From Lysobacter luteus (GTDB lineage Bacteria > Pseudomonadota > Gammaproteobacteria > Xanthomonadales > Xanthomonadaceae): a stretch of 64,000 nt of DNA. Numbering within the stretch: position 1 is the first letter of the stretch; every line of letters starts with the position of its first letter. The notes beneath the pieces were generated by a model. The model did not search any database. It was not told the origin of the DNA and saw only the letters and a list, made by a program, of their open reading frames with translations. Of the stretch, positions 37,001 to 49,026 are shown piece by piece. The translations under genes were made by a program, and so were the position numbers. The DNA is taken from contig NZ_OU015430.1 of NCBI RefSeq assembly GCF_907164845.1, positions 1,540,001 through 1,604,000 on the forward strand. The letters are read 5' to 3'.

Positions 37001-39046
37001 GACCTGGCGCCACGACAGGCCGGCACCGAGGATCAGCCGGTTGAAGCCGTCGTTCTCGGCGTCGCCGTGCCAGATCCGGGCGAAGGCGTTCTCGAAGTCC
37101 TCGTCGACATCGGCGATGTCGGCGTCGGGGTTGCTGGTCTCGACCTCGAAGTCCTGGATGTACATCAGGTTGCTGTGGGCGTAGAGCCGGTACGGATGCT
37201 CGGAGACCACCCGGAGGCCCATGTTCTCCATCATCGGCAACGCATCCGACAGCGCGATGTCCTCGTTCTGCCGGTAGAACTTGAAGCGCAGGCCGCCGGC
37301 GCCGGGGCGCACGCGCGACAGGCTCAGCCGGAGGTCTTCCGGGCCGGTCAGGGCGGCCAGGTGCTCGACGTCGTCGGCCGCAATCGCGACGGTGACGTCC
37401 TCGATGTAACCGGCCGGCAACGCGCGGCCGAAGCCGTTGGCCAGCGCCAGGCCCTGCTGCTCGCCGTGGCGCTCGACCAGCAACTCGCGCAGGTCGTCGC
37501 GCCAGTTGCGCACGATCTCGGCCAGCTCGGCCTCGATCGCGGCGTTGTCGACCTGGATCGCCTCGCCCGACTTCGGCCGCACCAGCAGGTGCAGCTGCGC
37601 GAGCGGCGACTCGCCCAGGACCACGGTGGTGTCGACATGCTCGCCGTGCAACACGCGCTTGAGCATCGCCTCGATGCGCAGGCGCACGTCCGTGTTGAAG
37701 CGGTCGCGCGGGATGTAGACCAGCCCCGAGAAGAACCGGCCGTAGCGGTCACGGCGCAGGAACAGCTTGCTGCGCACACGCTCCTGCAGGCCGAGGATGC
37801 CGGTACTGGTGCGCAGCAGCTCGTCTCCGGTGGACTGGAACAGCTCGTCGCGCGGCAGCGTCTCCAGGATGTGGCGCAGGGCCTTGCCGCTGTGGCTGTC
37901 GGCCGGCAGGCCGGACTTCTCCATCACGTAGTTGTGGCGCTCGCGCACCAGCGGGATGTCCCACGGGCGGCGGCTGTAGGCGCTGGAGGTGTACAGGCCG
38001 AGGAAGCGGTCCTCGCGCACCGGCTTGCCGTCCTTGTCGAACGTGAGCACGCCGATGTAGTCCATGTAGCCCGGGCGGTGCACGGTGGCGCGCGCGTTGG
38101 TCTTGGTCAGGATCAGCGCGTCGACCGCGCCCGATTGCGGCATGTAGTGCGCGGCCAGCGAAGACAACGGCCGCGGCTTGCGCTCGTCGGTGCCGCTGAG
38201 CAGGCCCAGGCCGGACCCTTCGACCGCCGACAGCACCTCCTCGCCTCCCTTCTTGACGACCTCGTACTGGCGGTAGCCCAGGAAAGTGAAGTGGTTATCC
38301 GCGGCCCAGCGCAGGAACTCCTGCGCCTCGCGGCGGCCGGCCTCGGTCACCGGCAGGCGGCGCTCGGCGATGTGCTCGGACACCTCCAGCATGCGCCCCC
38401 GCATCTCCGACCAGTCGCGCACGATCGCCCGCACGTCGGCCAGTACCGCCTCCACCGCCTTCTGCACCTTCGACATGGTCTCCGCGTCGAGGCGGTCGAT
38501 CTCCAGGTGCATCAGCGACTCGGGCTCGCCCTCGCCCACCGACAAAAGCTTGCCGGCCTTGTCGCGCTTGATCGCCACCACCGGGTGGCCCAGCACATGC
38601 ACACCGATGTCCTGCTCGGTCAGCGCCATGGTCACCGAGTCGACCAGGAACGGCATGTCGTCGTTGACGATCTGCAGCACCGTGTGCGGCGACTCCCAAC
38701 CATGGGTGGCGCGGCTCGGGTTGAACAGGCGCGCCCGCGCGGTGCCCGGCTTGCGGGTACGGGCGAAGTCGAGGAAGTCGCTCGCCAGCGCGGCCCATCC
38801 TTCGGGCGTGTGCTTGGGCAGCTCGTCCTCACCCATGCGCTTGTAGAACGCCTGCGAGAACGCCTCGCCCTCCGCGTGCCGCGCCTTGGGCAGCCGCTTG
38901 CGGATCACGTCGATGATGGGCTTGAGCGACACCGCGTCGCTCCGGGTCGTGCTCGCGCCGGACGCTGCCGGTGCCTTCCTGCGGGCGGGGGATTTGCTCG
39001 CAACCGGCTTGGCTGCGCGTGCGGGGGCTTTGGGTTTGGTGCTCAT
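34037..39046 (-). CDS. gdhB: NAD-specific glutamate dehydrogenase, large (180-kDa) class
   Basis: This 1669-residue enzyme oxidatively deaminates glutamate to 2-oxoglutarate with NAD. I start at ATG 39046 ([13 protein letters not shown]), ten codons inside the longest frame. The first ~45 residues are Lys/Ala/Pro-rich and low complexity. Long N-terminal regulatory regions precede the catalytic core ([32 protein letters not shown], NDG-like [28 protein letters not shown]) and a C-terminal helical domain. The 200 bp upstream (39047-39246) hold no gene and must contain the promoter. Confidence 0.96.
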   Translation of the reverse strand: [1669 protein letters not shown]

Positions 39047-39246
39047 GTGAACGGATCGTCCAAAAGAGAGGCCCACGCTTTCACGCAGGCCACGACAGGG
39101 TTCAGTGGATAGGCAGGGTCACGCCTGCCACGCGCGGGCACCCGGAATGGGCCCCCGCGCCGCGGGCGACGATCGGGATATCGCGGCGATCGCAGCCGCG
39201 CTGCACATGGCAGGCGGCGGCAAAGCGGCAACCGGGGATGGGCATC

Positions 39247-40407
<1,161 letters not shown>

Positions 40408-40463
40408 GTCGGCACCTCGGTTATCGCGGAAGTTGGTCTGCAAGTCGTCGCTGCAGCCGGGCA

Positions 40464-40469
40464 ATTGTA
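40464..40469 (-). promoter_or_regulatory. Possible -10 element of acyl-CoA dehydrogenase gene
   Basis: TACAAT on the minus strand lies 57 bp upstream of the GTG start. The -35 is weak (TTCGGT at 17-bp spacing). Confidence 0.4.
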
Positions 40470-40531
40470 TCCCTGCGCACCGGTTTACCGAACCCGCCGC
40501 GCTTGACCGTGGTGGGCCGGACGGACAGACT

Positions 40532-40549
40532 TATCGCTGTATCGCGATA
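40532..40549. promoter_or_regulatory. Candidate operator of the ArsR-methyltransferase regulator
   Basis: The sequence contains TATCGC (40532-40537) followed by the 10-bp palindrome TATCGCGATA (40540-40549), 26 bp before the regulator start codon. ArsR-family repressors bind AT-richer palindromes near their own promoters. This is the only such element in a GC-rich gap, so autoregulation is plausible. Confidence 0.5.
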
Positions 40550-40575
40550 GGTGCATGAACGCACCGGAGGCTTGC

Positions 40576-41523
40576 ATGGATCTCGAAGGCTGGTCGTCAC
40601 GCCTCAAGGTGTTCGCCGACGCGACCCGCGTCCGGCTGCTGGCCCTGCTGGAGCGGGAGGAGCTGACCGTCGCCGAACTCTCGGCCATCACCCGGCTGGC
40701 GCAGCCGCGTGTATCCACCCACCTGGCGCGGCTCAAGGACGCCGGGCTGGTCAGGGACCGCCGCTCAGGGGTGTCGGCGTATTACCGGTTCGACGAAGCC
40801 GCCCTCGACGGCCCCCAGCACTCACTCTGGAAGACCCTGCGCGAGGGTAGCGACGACCCGTTGCTGCGTCAGGACGCCGAGCGCGTGCCCGGCGTCCTGG
40901 CGATGCGCGCGGCCGACCAGAACTGGGCCGATTCGGTCGCCGGCGACATGGAGCGCCACTACTCCCCCGGCCGCACCTGGGAGGCCATGGCGCGCTCGGC
41001 GCTGCCGCTGCTCGAGCCCGGCGACGTGCTCGACATCGCTTCGGGCGACGGCGTGCTGGCCGAACTGCTCGCGCCCCACTCGCACCGCTACGTCTGCCTT
41101 GATTCGAGCACCAAGGTCGTGCTCGCCGCCTCCGAGCGGCTGCGCAAGCTCAAGAACGTCGAGGTGCGCGAGGGCGACATGCACGCGCTGCCGTTCGAGG
41201 ACGGCCACTTCGACCTGGTGGTGCTGATGCACGCACTGACCTATGCCGGCGAGCCCGCCCGCGCGGTGGCCGAAGCCGCGCGGGTGCTGCGCCCGGGTGG
41301 ACGGCTGCTGCTCACCAGCCTGGCCCGCCACGAGCACCGCTCGGTGGTCGAGTCGTACGGGCACGTCAACCTGGGCTTCAGCGAGAAGCAACTGCAGAAG
41401 TTCGCCACCCGCGGCGGGTTCGAGATCCTCAGTTGCGAGACCGTTACCCGCGAGCGGCGTCCGCCGCACTTCGAGGTCATCGCGCTCATCGCCCGCAAGA
41501 CCGCGGCGAGGGCCGCCCAGTGA
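40576..41523 (+). CDS. ArsR-family regulator fused to SAM-dependent methyltransferase domain
   Basis: The ATG at 40576 has GGAGG 5 nt upstream and is preferred over ATG 40555. The 315-residue protein has an ArsR winged helix ([51 protein letters not shown]) and a class I methyltransferase fold ([56 protein letters not shown]). No metal-binding cysteine box is seen. The C-terminal half may serve as a SAM or S-adenosylhomocysteine sensor, as proposed for SahR-type regulators of methionine genes. It is translationally coupled to metH part 1. Confidence 0.9.
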   Translation: MDLEGWSSRLKVFADATRVRLLALLEREELTVAELSAITRLAQPRVSTHLARLKDAGLVRDRRSGVSAYYRFDEAALDGPQHSLWKTLREGSDDPLLRQDAERVPGVLAMRAADQNWADSVAGDMERHYSPGRTWEAMARSALPLLEPGDVLDIASGDGVLAELLAPHSHRYVCLDSSTKVVLAASERLRKLKNVEVREGDMHALPFEDGHFDLVVLMHALTYAGEPARAVAEAARVLRPGGRLLLTSLARHEHRSVVESYGHVNLGFSEKQLQKFATRGGFEILSCETVTRERRPPHFEVIALIARKTAARAAQ

Positions 41524-42631
41524 GCGCCGGCCCCGTGGACACCCTGCCCTGGCTGGCCCCGCGGCGGGCCGAGGCCCTGCTTCAGGCCCTGGCCGAGCGC
41601 ATCCTCGTAATCGATGGCGCGATGGGCACGATGATCCAGCAGCACGAGCTGGCCGAAGCCGATTACCGCGGCAAGCGTTTCGCAGAAGGATTCGACCCCG
41701 CGCATGCACCCGAGGGCCATGCGCACGGCCCCGGCTGCGGCTGCGCGCACGACCAGCGTGGCAACAACGACCTGCTCAGCCTGACGCGACCGGACATCAT
41801 CCGCGCGATCCACGCCGGCTACCTGGCCGCCGGTGCCGACCTGGTCGAGACCAACACGTTCAACTCGACCACCATCTCGCTGGCCGATTACGGCCTGCAG
41901 CATCTGGCACGCGAACTCAACGAGACCGGCGCGCGGCTGGCACGCGAGGCCTGCGATGCCGCTCAAGCCGAGACGCCCGACAAGCCCCGCTTCGTCATCG
42001 GCGTGCTCGGGCCGACCAGCCGCACCGCCTCGCTCAGCCCCGACGTCAACCGGCCCGGCTTCCGCGCGATCGACTTCGACCAGCTCCGCGAGGCCTACCG
42101 CGAAGCCGCCGATGGCCTGATCGACGGGGGCGCCGACATCCTGATGGTCGAGACCGTGTTCGACACCCTCAACGCCAAGGCCGCGTTGTTCGCCATCGCC
42201 GAGGTCTTCGACGCGCGCGGCGCCCGACTTCCGGTGATGGTGTCGGGGACCATCACCGACGCGTCCGGACGTACGCTCTCGGGCCAGACCGCCGAGGCCT
42301 TCTGGTACTCGCTCCGCCACGCACGGCCGGTCGCGATCGGCCTGAACTGCGCACTCGGCGCGAAGGACCTGCGCGCACACGTCGATGTGCTCTCGCGCGT
42401 CGCCGACACCCATGTCAGTACCCACCCCAATGCCGGCCTGCCGAACGCCTTCGGCGGCTACGACGAGACCCCCGAAGACATGGCCACGGTGCTGCGCGAG
42501 TTTGCCGAAGCCGGGCTGCTCAACCTCGTCGGGGGGTGTTGCGGGACCACGCCGGCTCACATCGCCGCGATAGCCGACGCCGTCGCCGGGTTGCCTCCGC
42601 GGGCACCGCCGCAACTGGAGGAAGCCGTCGC

Positions 42632-42635
<4 letters not shown>
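41520..42635 (+). CDS. metH: Methionine synthase subunit 1: homocysteine-binding domain
   Basis: The GTG at 41520 overlaps the regulator stop as GTGA, giving 371 residues equivalent to the N-terminal module of cobalamin-dependent MetH. The zinc ligands are Cys277 (GLNCALG) and Cys340/Cys341 (GGCCGTTP); DGAMGTMIQ and [12 protein letters not shown] are also present. Residues about 62-77 form a His/Cys-rich insertion ([17 protein letters not shown]). Methyl transfer to homocysteine requires the second gene product. Confidence 0.95.
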
Positions 42636-45322
<2,687 letters not shown>

Positions 45323-45341
45323 GCCCGCGCCGGTCCAGGGA

Positions 45342-45986
45342 CTACCAGACCAGGTCGTCGGGTACCTGGTACTTCGGATCCGCGTAGGGGTCCTCCGCGG
45401 CCGGTGCATCCGGGTCGACCCTGAGCGCGATCGCAGGCGGGAAGACCTCCGCCGCCTGCGCCAGCAGTTCCGCGGTCACCAGCAGGTAGCGGCCGTCCAT
45501 CTGCAGCACGCCCAGTTCGCCCGCGTTGAGTGCCTTGAGCTGGTCTGCCGTCACATGGATGCGCTTGATCTTCCCGCCGTACGGGAAATGCCGGGCGATG
45601 TCGGCTTCGGCGGCATTGAGCGACTTGTCCTTTACCAGTTCCGCCAGGCGTGCACGCGCTTCCCGCCGCAGGCGGGCTTCTTCCTGCCTGGCCTTCTCGG
45701 CGGCGATGCGTTCGTCCTTCTCGCGCTGGGCGCGGATCGCGTAGGCCTTGGCAAGGTCGATCTCCTCGCGCGAGCGGGCCGGACCGGGGCCACGACGCTT
45801 GTGTCCAGCAGGTCCCTTGCCGGCGCCTGTGCGCGGCGGATCGGCGCGCTTGGCCGACGAGCCCGGCTTGCCGCCGTCCCGGCGTTCGTTCGGCTTGCCG
45901 CCGCGCCGGTTCGAATCGTTCTTGCGGGGCTCGGGCGCGGGCTTGAAGCCCAGTCCGAGCAACTGGTTGCGTAGGGAATCGGTCAT
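45342..45986 (-). CDS. DUF2058 family protein (YaiL-like)
   Basis: The 214-residue protein begins MTDSLRNQLLGLGF. It has a basic, disordered first third (GGKPNERRDGGKPG) and a charged coiled coil around 75-120 (EEIDLAKAYAIRAQREKDERIAAEKARQEEARLRREARARLAEL). The C-terminal domain contains KRIHVTADQLKALNAGELGVLQMDGRYLLV. This matches the DUF2058/YaiL nucleoprotein-like family of unknown function. It is downstream of slyX on the same strand. Confidence 0.88.
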   Translation of the reverse strand: MTDSLRNQLLGLGFKPAPEPRKNDSNRRGGKPNERRDGGKPGSSAKRADPPRTGAGKGPAGHKRRGPGPARSREEIDLAKAYAIRAQREKDERIAAEKARQEEARLRREARARLAELVKDKSLNAAEADIARHFPYGGKIKRIHVTADQLKALNAGELGVLQMDGRYLLVTAELLAQAAEVFPPAIALRVDPDAPAAEDPYADPKYQVPDDLVW

Positions 45987-46019
45987 TTGATGCTGTCGCC
46001 GCCGTGGAGCTGCCGGCTC

Positions 46020-46250
46020 TCAATAATGGGGAGGGGGTGGCTCGAGCGCCGGATCGGCCATCTGCGGCCCCGCCGCAAGGGAGGTGCGCAGTTGCCTGAG
46101 CTCCTCCAGCGCGCGCCGCAGCAACAGCGTGTTGCGGGCTTCCTCGTCGCGCGCGGCCGCCAGGGCATCGCTCAGCTCACCGAGCGCGTGTTCCTGGAAG
46201 GCCACCCGCATTTCAAGGTCGACGAGGCGCTGCTCGGTGTCACTGCTCAT
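46020..46250 (-). CDS. slyX: SlyX family protein
   Basis: The ATG at 46250 gives 76 residues. The short coiled coil (RLVDLEMRVAFQEHALGELSDALAAAR) and Pro-rich ending PPPPHY match SlyX. In Escherichia coli slyX is next to fkpA, and here it lies 52 bp after an FkpA-like gene, supporting the call. Function is unknown. Confidence 0.9.
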   Translation of the reverse strand: MSSDTEQRLVDLEMRVAFQEHALGELSDALAAARDEEARNTLLLRRALEELRQLRTSLAAGPQMADPALEPPPPHY

Positions 46251-46302
46251 TGATTGCCCCGTCTGGAGTGCCCGGCAGGTCTGTGCCGGCCGGGCTTGGT
46301 GG

Positions 46303-47088
46303 TTATTCGGTCGGCTGCTTGACGATGTCCTGCAGCTCGACCTCGAACACCAGCACCTGGTTCGGGCCGATCGGGCCACCCGGCGTGCCCTGCTCGCCAT
46401 AACCCAGCTCGCTCGGGATCCAGAACCTGTACTTGCTGCCGACCGGCATCAGCGCGATGCCCTCCTGCCAGCCCGGGACCACCTGCCGCAGTGCAAACAC
46501 AGCCGGCTCGTTGCGTTCGTAGGAGCTGTCGAAGGTCTCGCCGTCCAGCAGCGTGCCCTTGTAGTGCACGCGGACCATGTCGTCGGCGGTCGGCCGCGGG
46601 CCGTCACCCTGGGTGATGACCTGGTACTGCAGGCCGGATTCGGTGGTCTCCACCCCGTCCTTGTCCTTGTTGGCGGCCAAGAACGCGTCGCCGGCTTCCT
46701 TGTTCTTCTTGGCGGCGGCCATCATCTCGGCGATGCGCTCGGCCTGGATCCGCTGCGCGAACGCCTCGCGCACCTGGTTGACCTGCTCCTCGGTCATCAG
46801 CGAGTCCTTGCCGGCCAGGCCCGATTCCAGCGCGTCGAGCAGTACTTTCGTGTCCAGCTCGTCCTTGACCTCTTCCAGCGAACGGGCCACGTCGCGGCCG
46901 ATCATGTAGCTGACCTGCTCCTTCTCGGTGGGCAGGCCGTCGATCTTGACGGCACCGTCGGTCGCCGCGGCTTCTTCACCGGCCGGCTCCGCGGCTTTGT
47001 CGGCATCGCCCTGGTTGCAGGCCGACAGCCCGAGGGACATGACGACGGCGAGGGCCAGCACGGCAGTGGCGCGGGGGAACTGGGTCAT
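46303..47088 (-). CDS. fkpA: FkpA/Mip-like peptidyl-prolyl isomerase, lipoprotein
   Basis: This 261-residue precursor has a lipobox LSAC (Cys24), an acidic linker, an N-terminal FKBP dimerisation domain (VSYMIGRDVARSLEEVKDELD to about residue 145) and a C-terminal FKBP domain (VRVHYKGTLLDGETFDSSYERNEPAVF, VPGWQEGIALMPVGSKYRFWIP, LVFEVEL). It is probably an envelope-anchored chaperone/isomerase. AGGAG lies 9 nt before the start. The upstream neighbour is a paralogue. Confidence 0.93.
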   Translation of the reverse strand: MTQFPRATAVLALAVVMSLGLSACNQGDADKAAEPAGEEAAATDGAVKIDGLPTEKEQVSYMIGRDVARSLEEVKDELDTKVLLDALESGLAGKDSLMTEEQVNQVREAFAQRIQAERIAEMMAAAKKNKEAGDAFLAANKDKDGVETTESGLQYQVITQGDGPRPTADDMVRVHYKGTLLDGETFDSSYERNEPAVFALRQVVPGWQEGIALMPVGSKYRFWIPSELGYGEQGTPGGPIGPNQVLVFEVELQDIVKQPTE

Positions 47089-47112
47089 TCGGGGAACTCC
47101 TTGGAAAGGGGC

Positions 47113-47130
47113 GCGCCGCCTCGGCGGCGC
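47113..47130. repeat. 8-bp stem-loop between the FKBP genes
   Basis: GCGCCGCC/GGCGGCGC with a 2-nt centre lies in the 111-bp gap between the two FKBP genes. It has no good T-tract, so it may be an attenuating or stabilising structure rather than a strong terminator. Confidence 0.45.
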
Positions 47131-47199
47131 AGCCCGTCACTTTGCGGAGACGATCATGAACGGCTCGTCGACGCGTCGCATGATGGTCGGGAACGGGTG

Positions 47200-48150
47200 T
47201 TACTGGACGATGGCCTGCAGTTCGACATCGAACACGAGGGTCGCATTCGGGCCGATCTTGCCGTCGCCGCCGCCCTTGGCCCCGTAGGCCAGGTCGCCGG
47301 GGATCCAGAACCGGTACTTGGCACCGACGGGCATCATGGCCACGCCTTCGGTCCAGCCGGCGATGACCTGGCCCAGCCCGAACTCGGTCGCTTCGCCGCG
47401 CGCGTAGGAACTGTCGAAGACGGTGCCGTCCAGCAGCCGACCCTCGTAGTTCACGCGCACCCGGCTGTTGGCCGTGGGACGCGGGCCGGAGCCCTGCCGC
47501 AGCACCGAGTACTGCAGCCCCGACGGCGTGGTGAAGACACCCTTGTTCTGCTTGTTGGCGGCAAGGAACTCCGCGCCCTTGGCGCGGTTGGTTTCACCCT
47601 CGGCACGCGCACGCTCCAGCATCTGGCCACGCACCCGCTCGCCGAATGCGGCGCGGGTGGCGCTCATCGCGGCCTCGTCCATCAGCAGGCCGGTACCGGC
47701 GAACGTGGCGCGGACACCCTGCAGCAGCACGGGCAACTCAAGCTCATCCTTGATCGGCACCAGCGAGCGGCCGACGTCGGCGCCGACCAGGTGGCCCACC
47801 TTCCTGCGATCCACGTCGGGCACCTTGGCATTAGCCGGTGCGCGACCGGCACGCGAGGCGATGCGCATCATCAGGGCCTCGCCCACGGCCGGCACTTCGC
47901 TCTCGGCGATCAAAGGCTCGCCACCTGCGAAGGCGTTGCGGATCGCGCTCTCGAAGGCGGCAAGGTCGATGTCCGGCCCCGCGGCCTCGATCGAACGGGC
48001 CACGTCGTGACCGACCATGTAGCTGACACGCGCACGCTCGGTGTCGAGCGCGGACGCTGCCTGGGCGCTGGCGACCGTGGGGGCGGCCGCGCCGGCGACC
48101 ACGATGACGGCGGTCAACATCGCGGCCAGGCCGCGCGCGAAAACATTCAT
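47200..48150 (-). CDS. Periplasmic FKBP-type isomerase with duplicated N-terminal domain
   Basis: The 316-residue precursor has a Sec signal (cleavage near ASAQA, about residue 31). Two FKBP N-terminal modules in tandem follow: RARVSYMVGHDVARSIEAAGPDID (about 39-105) and RRKVGHLVGADVGRSLVPIKDELE (about 113-200). A single FKBP catalytic domain ends the protein (VNYEGRLLDGTVFDSSYARGEA, IAGWTEGVAMMPVGAKYRFWIP). The second module and FKBP domain align closely with the next gene, which indicates local duplication. The extra module is unusual for Mip/FkpA proteins. Confidence 0.9.
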   Translation of the reverse strand: MNVFARGLAAMLTAVIVVAGAAAPTVASAQAASALDTERARVSYMVGHDVARSIEAAGPDIDLAAFESAIRNAFAGGEPLIAESEVPAVGEALMMRIASRAGRAPANAKVPDVDRRKVGHLVGADVGRSLVPIKDELELPVLLQGVRATFAGTGLLMDEAAMSATRAAFGERVRGQMLERARAEGETNRAKGAEFLAANKQNKGVFTTPSGLQYSVLRQGSGPRPTANSRVRVNYEGRLLDGTVFDSSYARGEATEFGLGQVIAGWTEGVAMMPVGAKYRFWIPGDLAYGAKGGGDGKIGPNATLVFDVELQAIVQ

Positions 48151-48291
48151 CCGGTACTGCTCCTGTCGGGGGATCGCCCAGGCGGGCGCAAGGGCGCCAT
48201 TGTCGCGAGCAAGGCCGGCGGCGGCAATGCGCGCACATGAACCGCCGTCCCGTCACTGGCGCGTCTATGTCTTCAGTTGGGGTGCGGGTGC

Positions 48292-48319
48292 TTGACCTGC
48301 CGTAATCTGGTGTTATAGT
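48292..48319 (+). promoter_or_regulatory. Sigma-70 promoter of the YtrA-type operon
   Basis: A TTGACC -35 (48292-48297) and TATAGT -10 (48314-48319) at 16-bp spacing lie 41 bp upstream of the first gene of the operon. It is one of the clearest promoters in the window. Confidence 0.8.
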
Positions 48320-48332
48320 CACCTACAACACC
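48309..48332. promoter_or_regulatory. 24-bp palindromic operator overlapping the -10 element
   Basis: GGTGTTATAG (48309-48318) and CTACAACACC (48323-48332) form an inverted repeat with one mismatch and a 4-nt centre. In GGTG-N16-CACC form it matches what I recall for YtrA-type GntR operators in Xanthomonas. Its overlap with the -10 predicts repression by the GntR protein encoded two genes downstream. Confidence 0.75.
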
Positions 48333-48359
48333 GGTCTACCAACGATCAGGAAGGTCGCC

Positions 48360-48647
48360 ATGAACCGCAAGCTCCACAACACCTTGTTTGCCCTGACGGC
48401 CAGCGGTGCCTTGCTGGTGATGGGTCTCGTCGCCGCCGTCCCGACCGGGCCGGCCTCGGCCGCCGGCAGCCTGGCGGCCAATCCGATCTCCGCCGAGCTG
48501 AATGCGGCCGGCGCGCTGGCGACGGCCTTCGAAGCCGCCGCGGCTGAAAGCCTTGATTCCGATTCCACCACGCGCTCCACAGGGACGAAGCGCAACCGCC
48601 GGCAGACGCTTGTCATGCCGTACTTCTCATTTGTCCCGCGGGGTTGA
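48360..48647 (+). CDS. Small exported protein, first gene of the YtrA-type operon
   Basis: This 95-residue protein has an N-terminal signal peptide (MNRKLHNTLFALTASGALLV, likely cleaved near ASA-AGS, residue 35). The mature part is Ala-rich, then basic (TGTKRNRRQTLVMP), and ends with YFSFVPRG. AGGAAGG precedes the ATG. I do not recognise a family. Its position directly behind the regulated promoter and in front of a GntR regulator and ABC transporter suggests a regulated envelope or secreted peptide. Confidence 0.72.
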   Translation: MNRKLHNTLFALTASGALLVMGLVAAVPTGPASAAGSLAANPISAELNAAGALATAFEAAAAESLDSDSTTRSTGTKRNRRQTLVMPYFSFVPRG

Positions 48648-48651
48648 TCCC

Positions 48652-49026
48652 ATGACCGCTATCCAGTGGAGCGACGGCGCTCCCATCTACCGCCAGCTGA
48701 AGGAGCGTGTCGTCGCGATGATGCTCGACGGCGTGCTCAAGCCCGGCGACGCCCTGCCCTCTGTGCGGCAGGTCGCTGCTGACTACCAGCTCAATCCAAT
48801 CACCGTCTCGCGCGCCTACCAGGAGTTGGCGGACGAGGCTCTCGTCGAAAAACGCAGGGGTCTGGGCATGTACGTGACCGAAGAGGCCGCAAGGAAACTG
48901 CTCGTCAACGAACGCGAACGCTTCCTCACCGAGGAGTGGCCGCTGGTGCTGGAACGCATCCTGCGCCTGGGACTCAGTACCGAGGAGCTGCTCAAGGCCG
49001 CACCGGCCCAGGGAGGTGCCCGATGA
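48652..49026 (+). CDS. YtrA-subfamily GntR transcriptional regulator
   Basis: The ATG at 48652 gives 124 residues. The GntR winged helix (PIYRQLKERVVAMMLDGVLKPGDALPSVRQVAADYQLNPITVSRAYQELADEALVEKRRGLGMYV) is followed only by a short helical tail, typical of the YtrA subgroup that controls linked ABC transporters. The predicted operator lies upstream of the preceding small gene. Its stop overlaps the ATPase start as ATGA. Confidence 0.92.
   Translation: MTAIQWSDGAPIYRQLKERVVAMMLDGVLKPGDALPSVRQVAADYQLNPITVSRAYQELADEALVEKRRGLGMYVTEEAARKLLVNERERFLTEEWPLVLERILRLGLSTEELLKAAPAQGGAR

Noticed and set aside
35417-39112. 1231-codon plus-strand frame
   Set aside because: It is antisense to the glutamate dehydrogenase gene and has no motif.
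41243-42631. In-frame upstream extension of metH subunit 2 to 1359 codons
   Set aside because: The extension is out of frame with the true homocysteine-binding subunit and has no protein-like sequence; the ATG at 42632 is the normal domain boundary.
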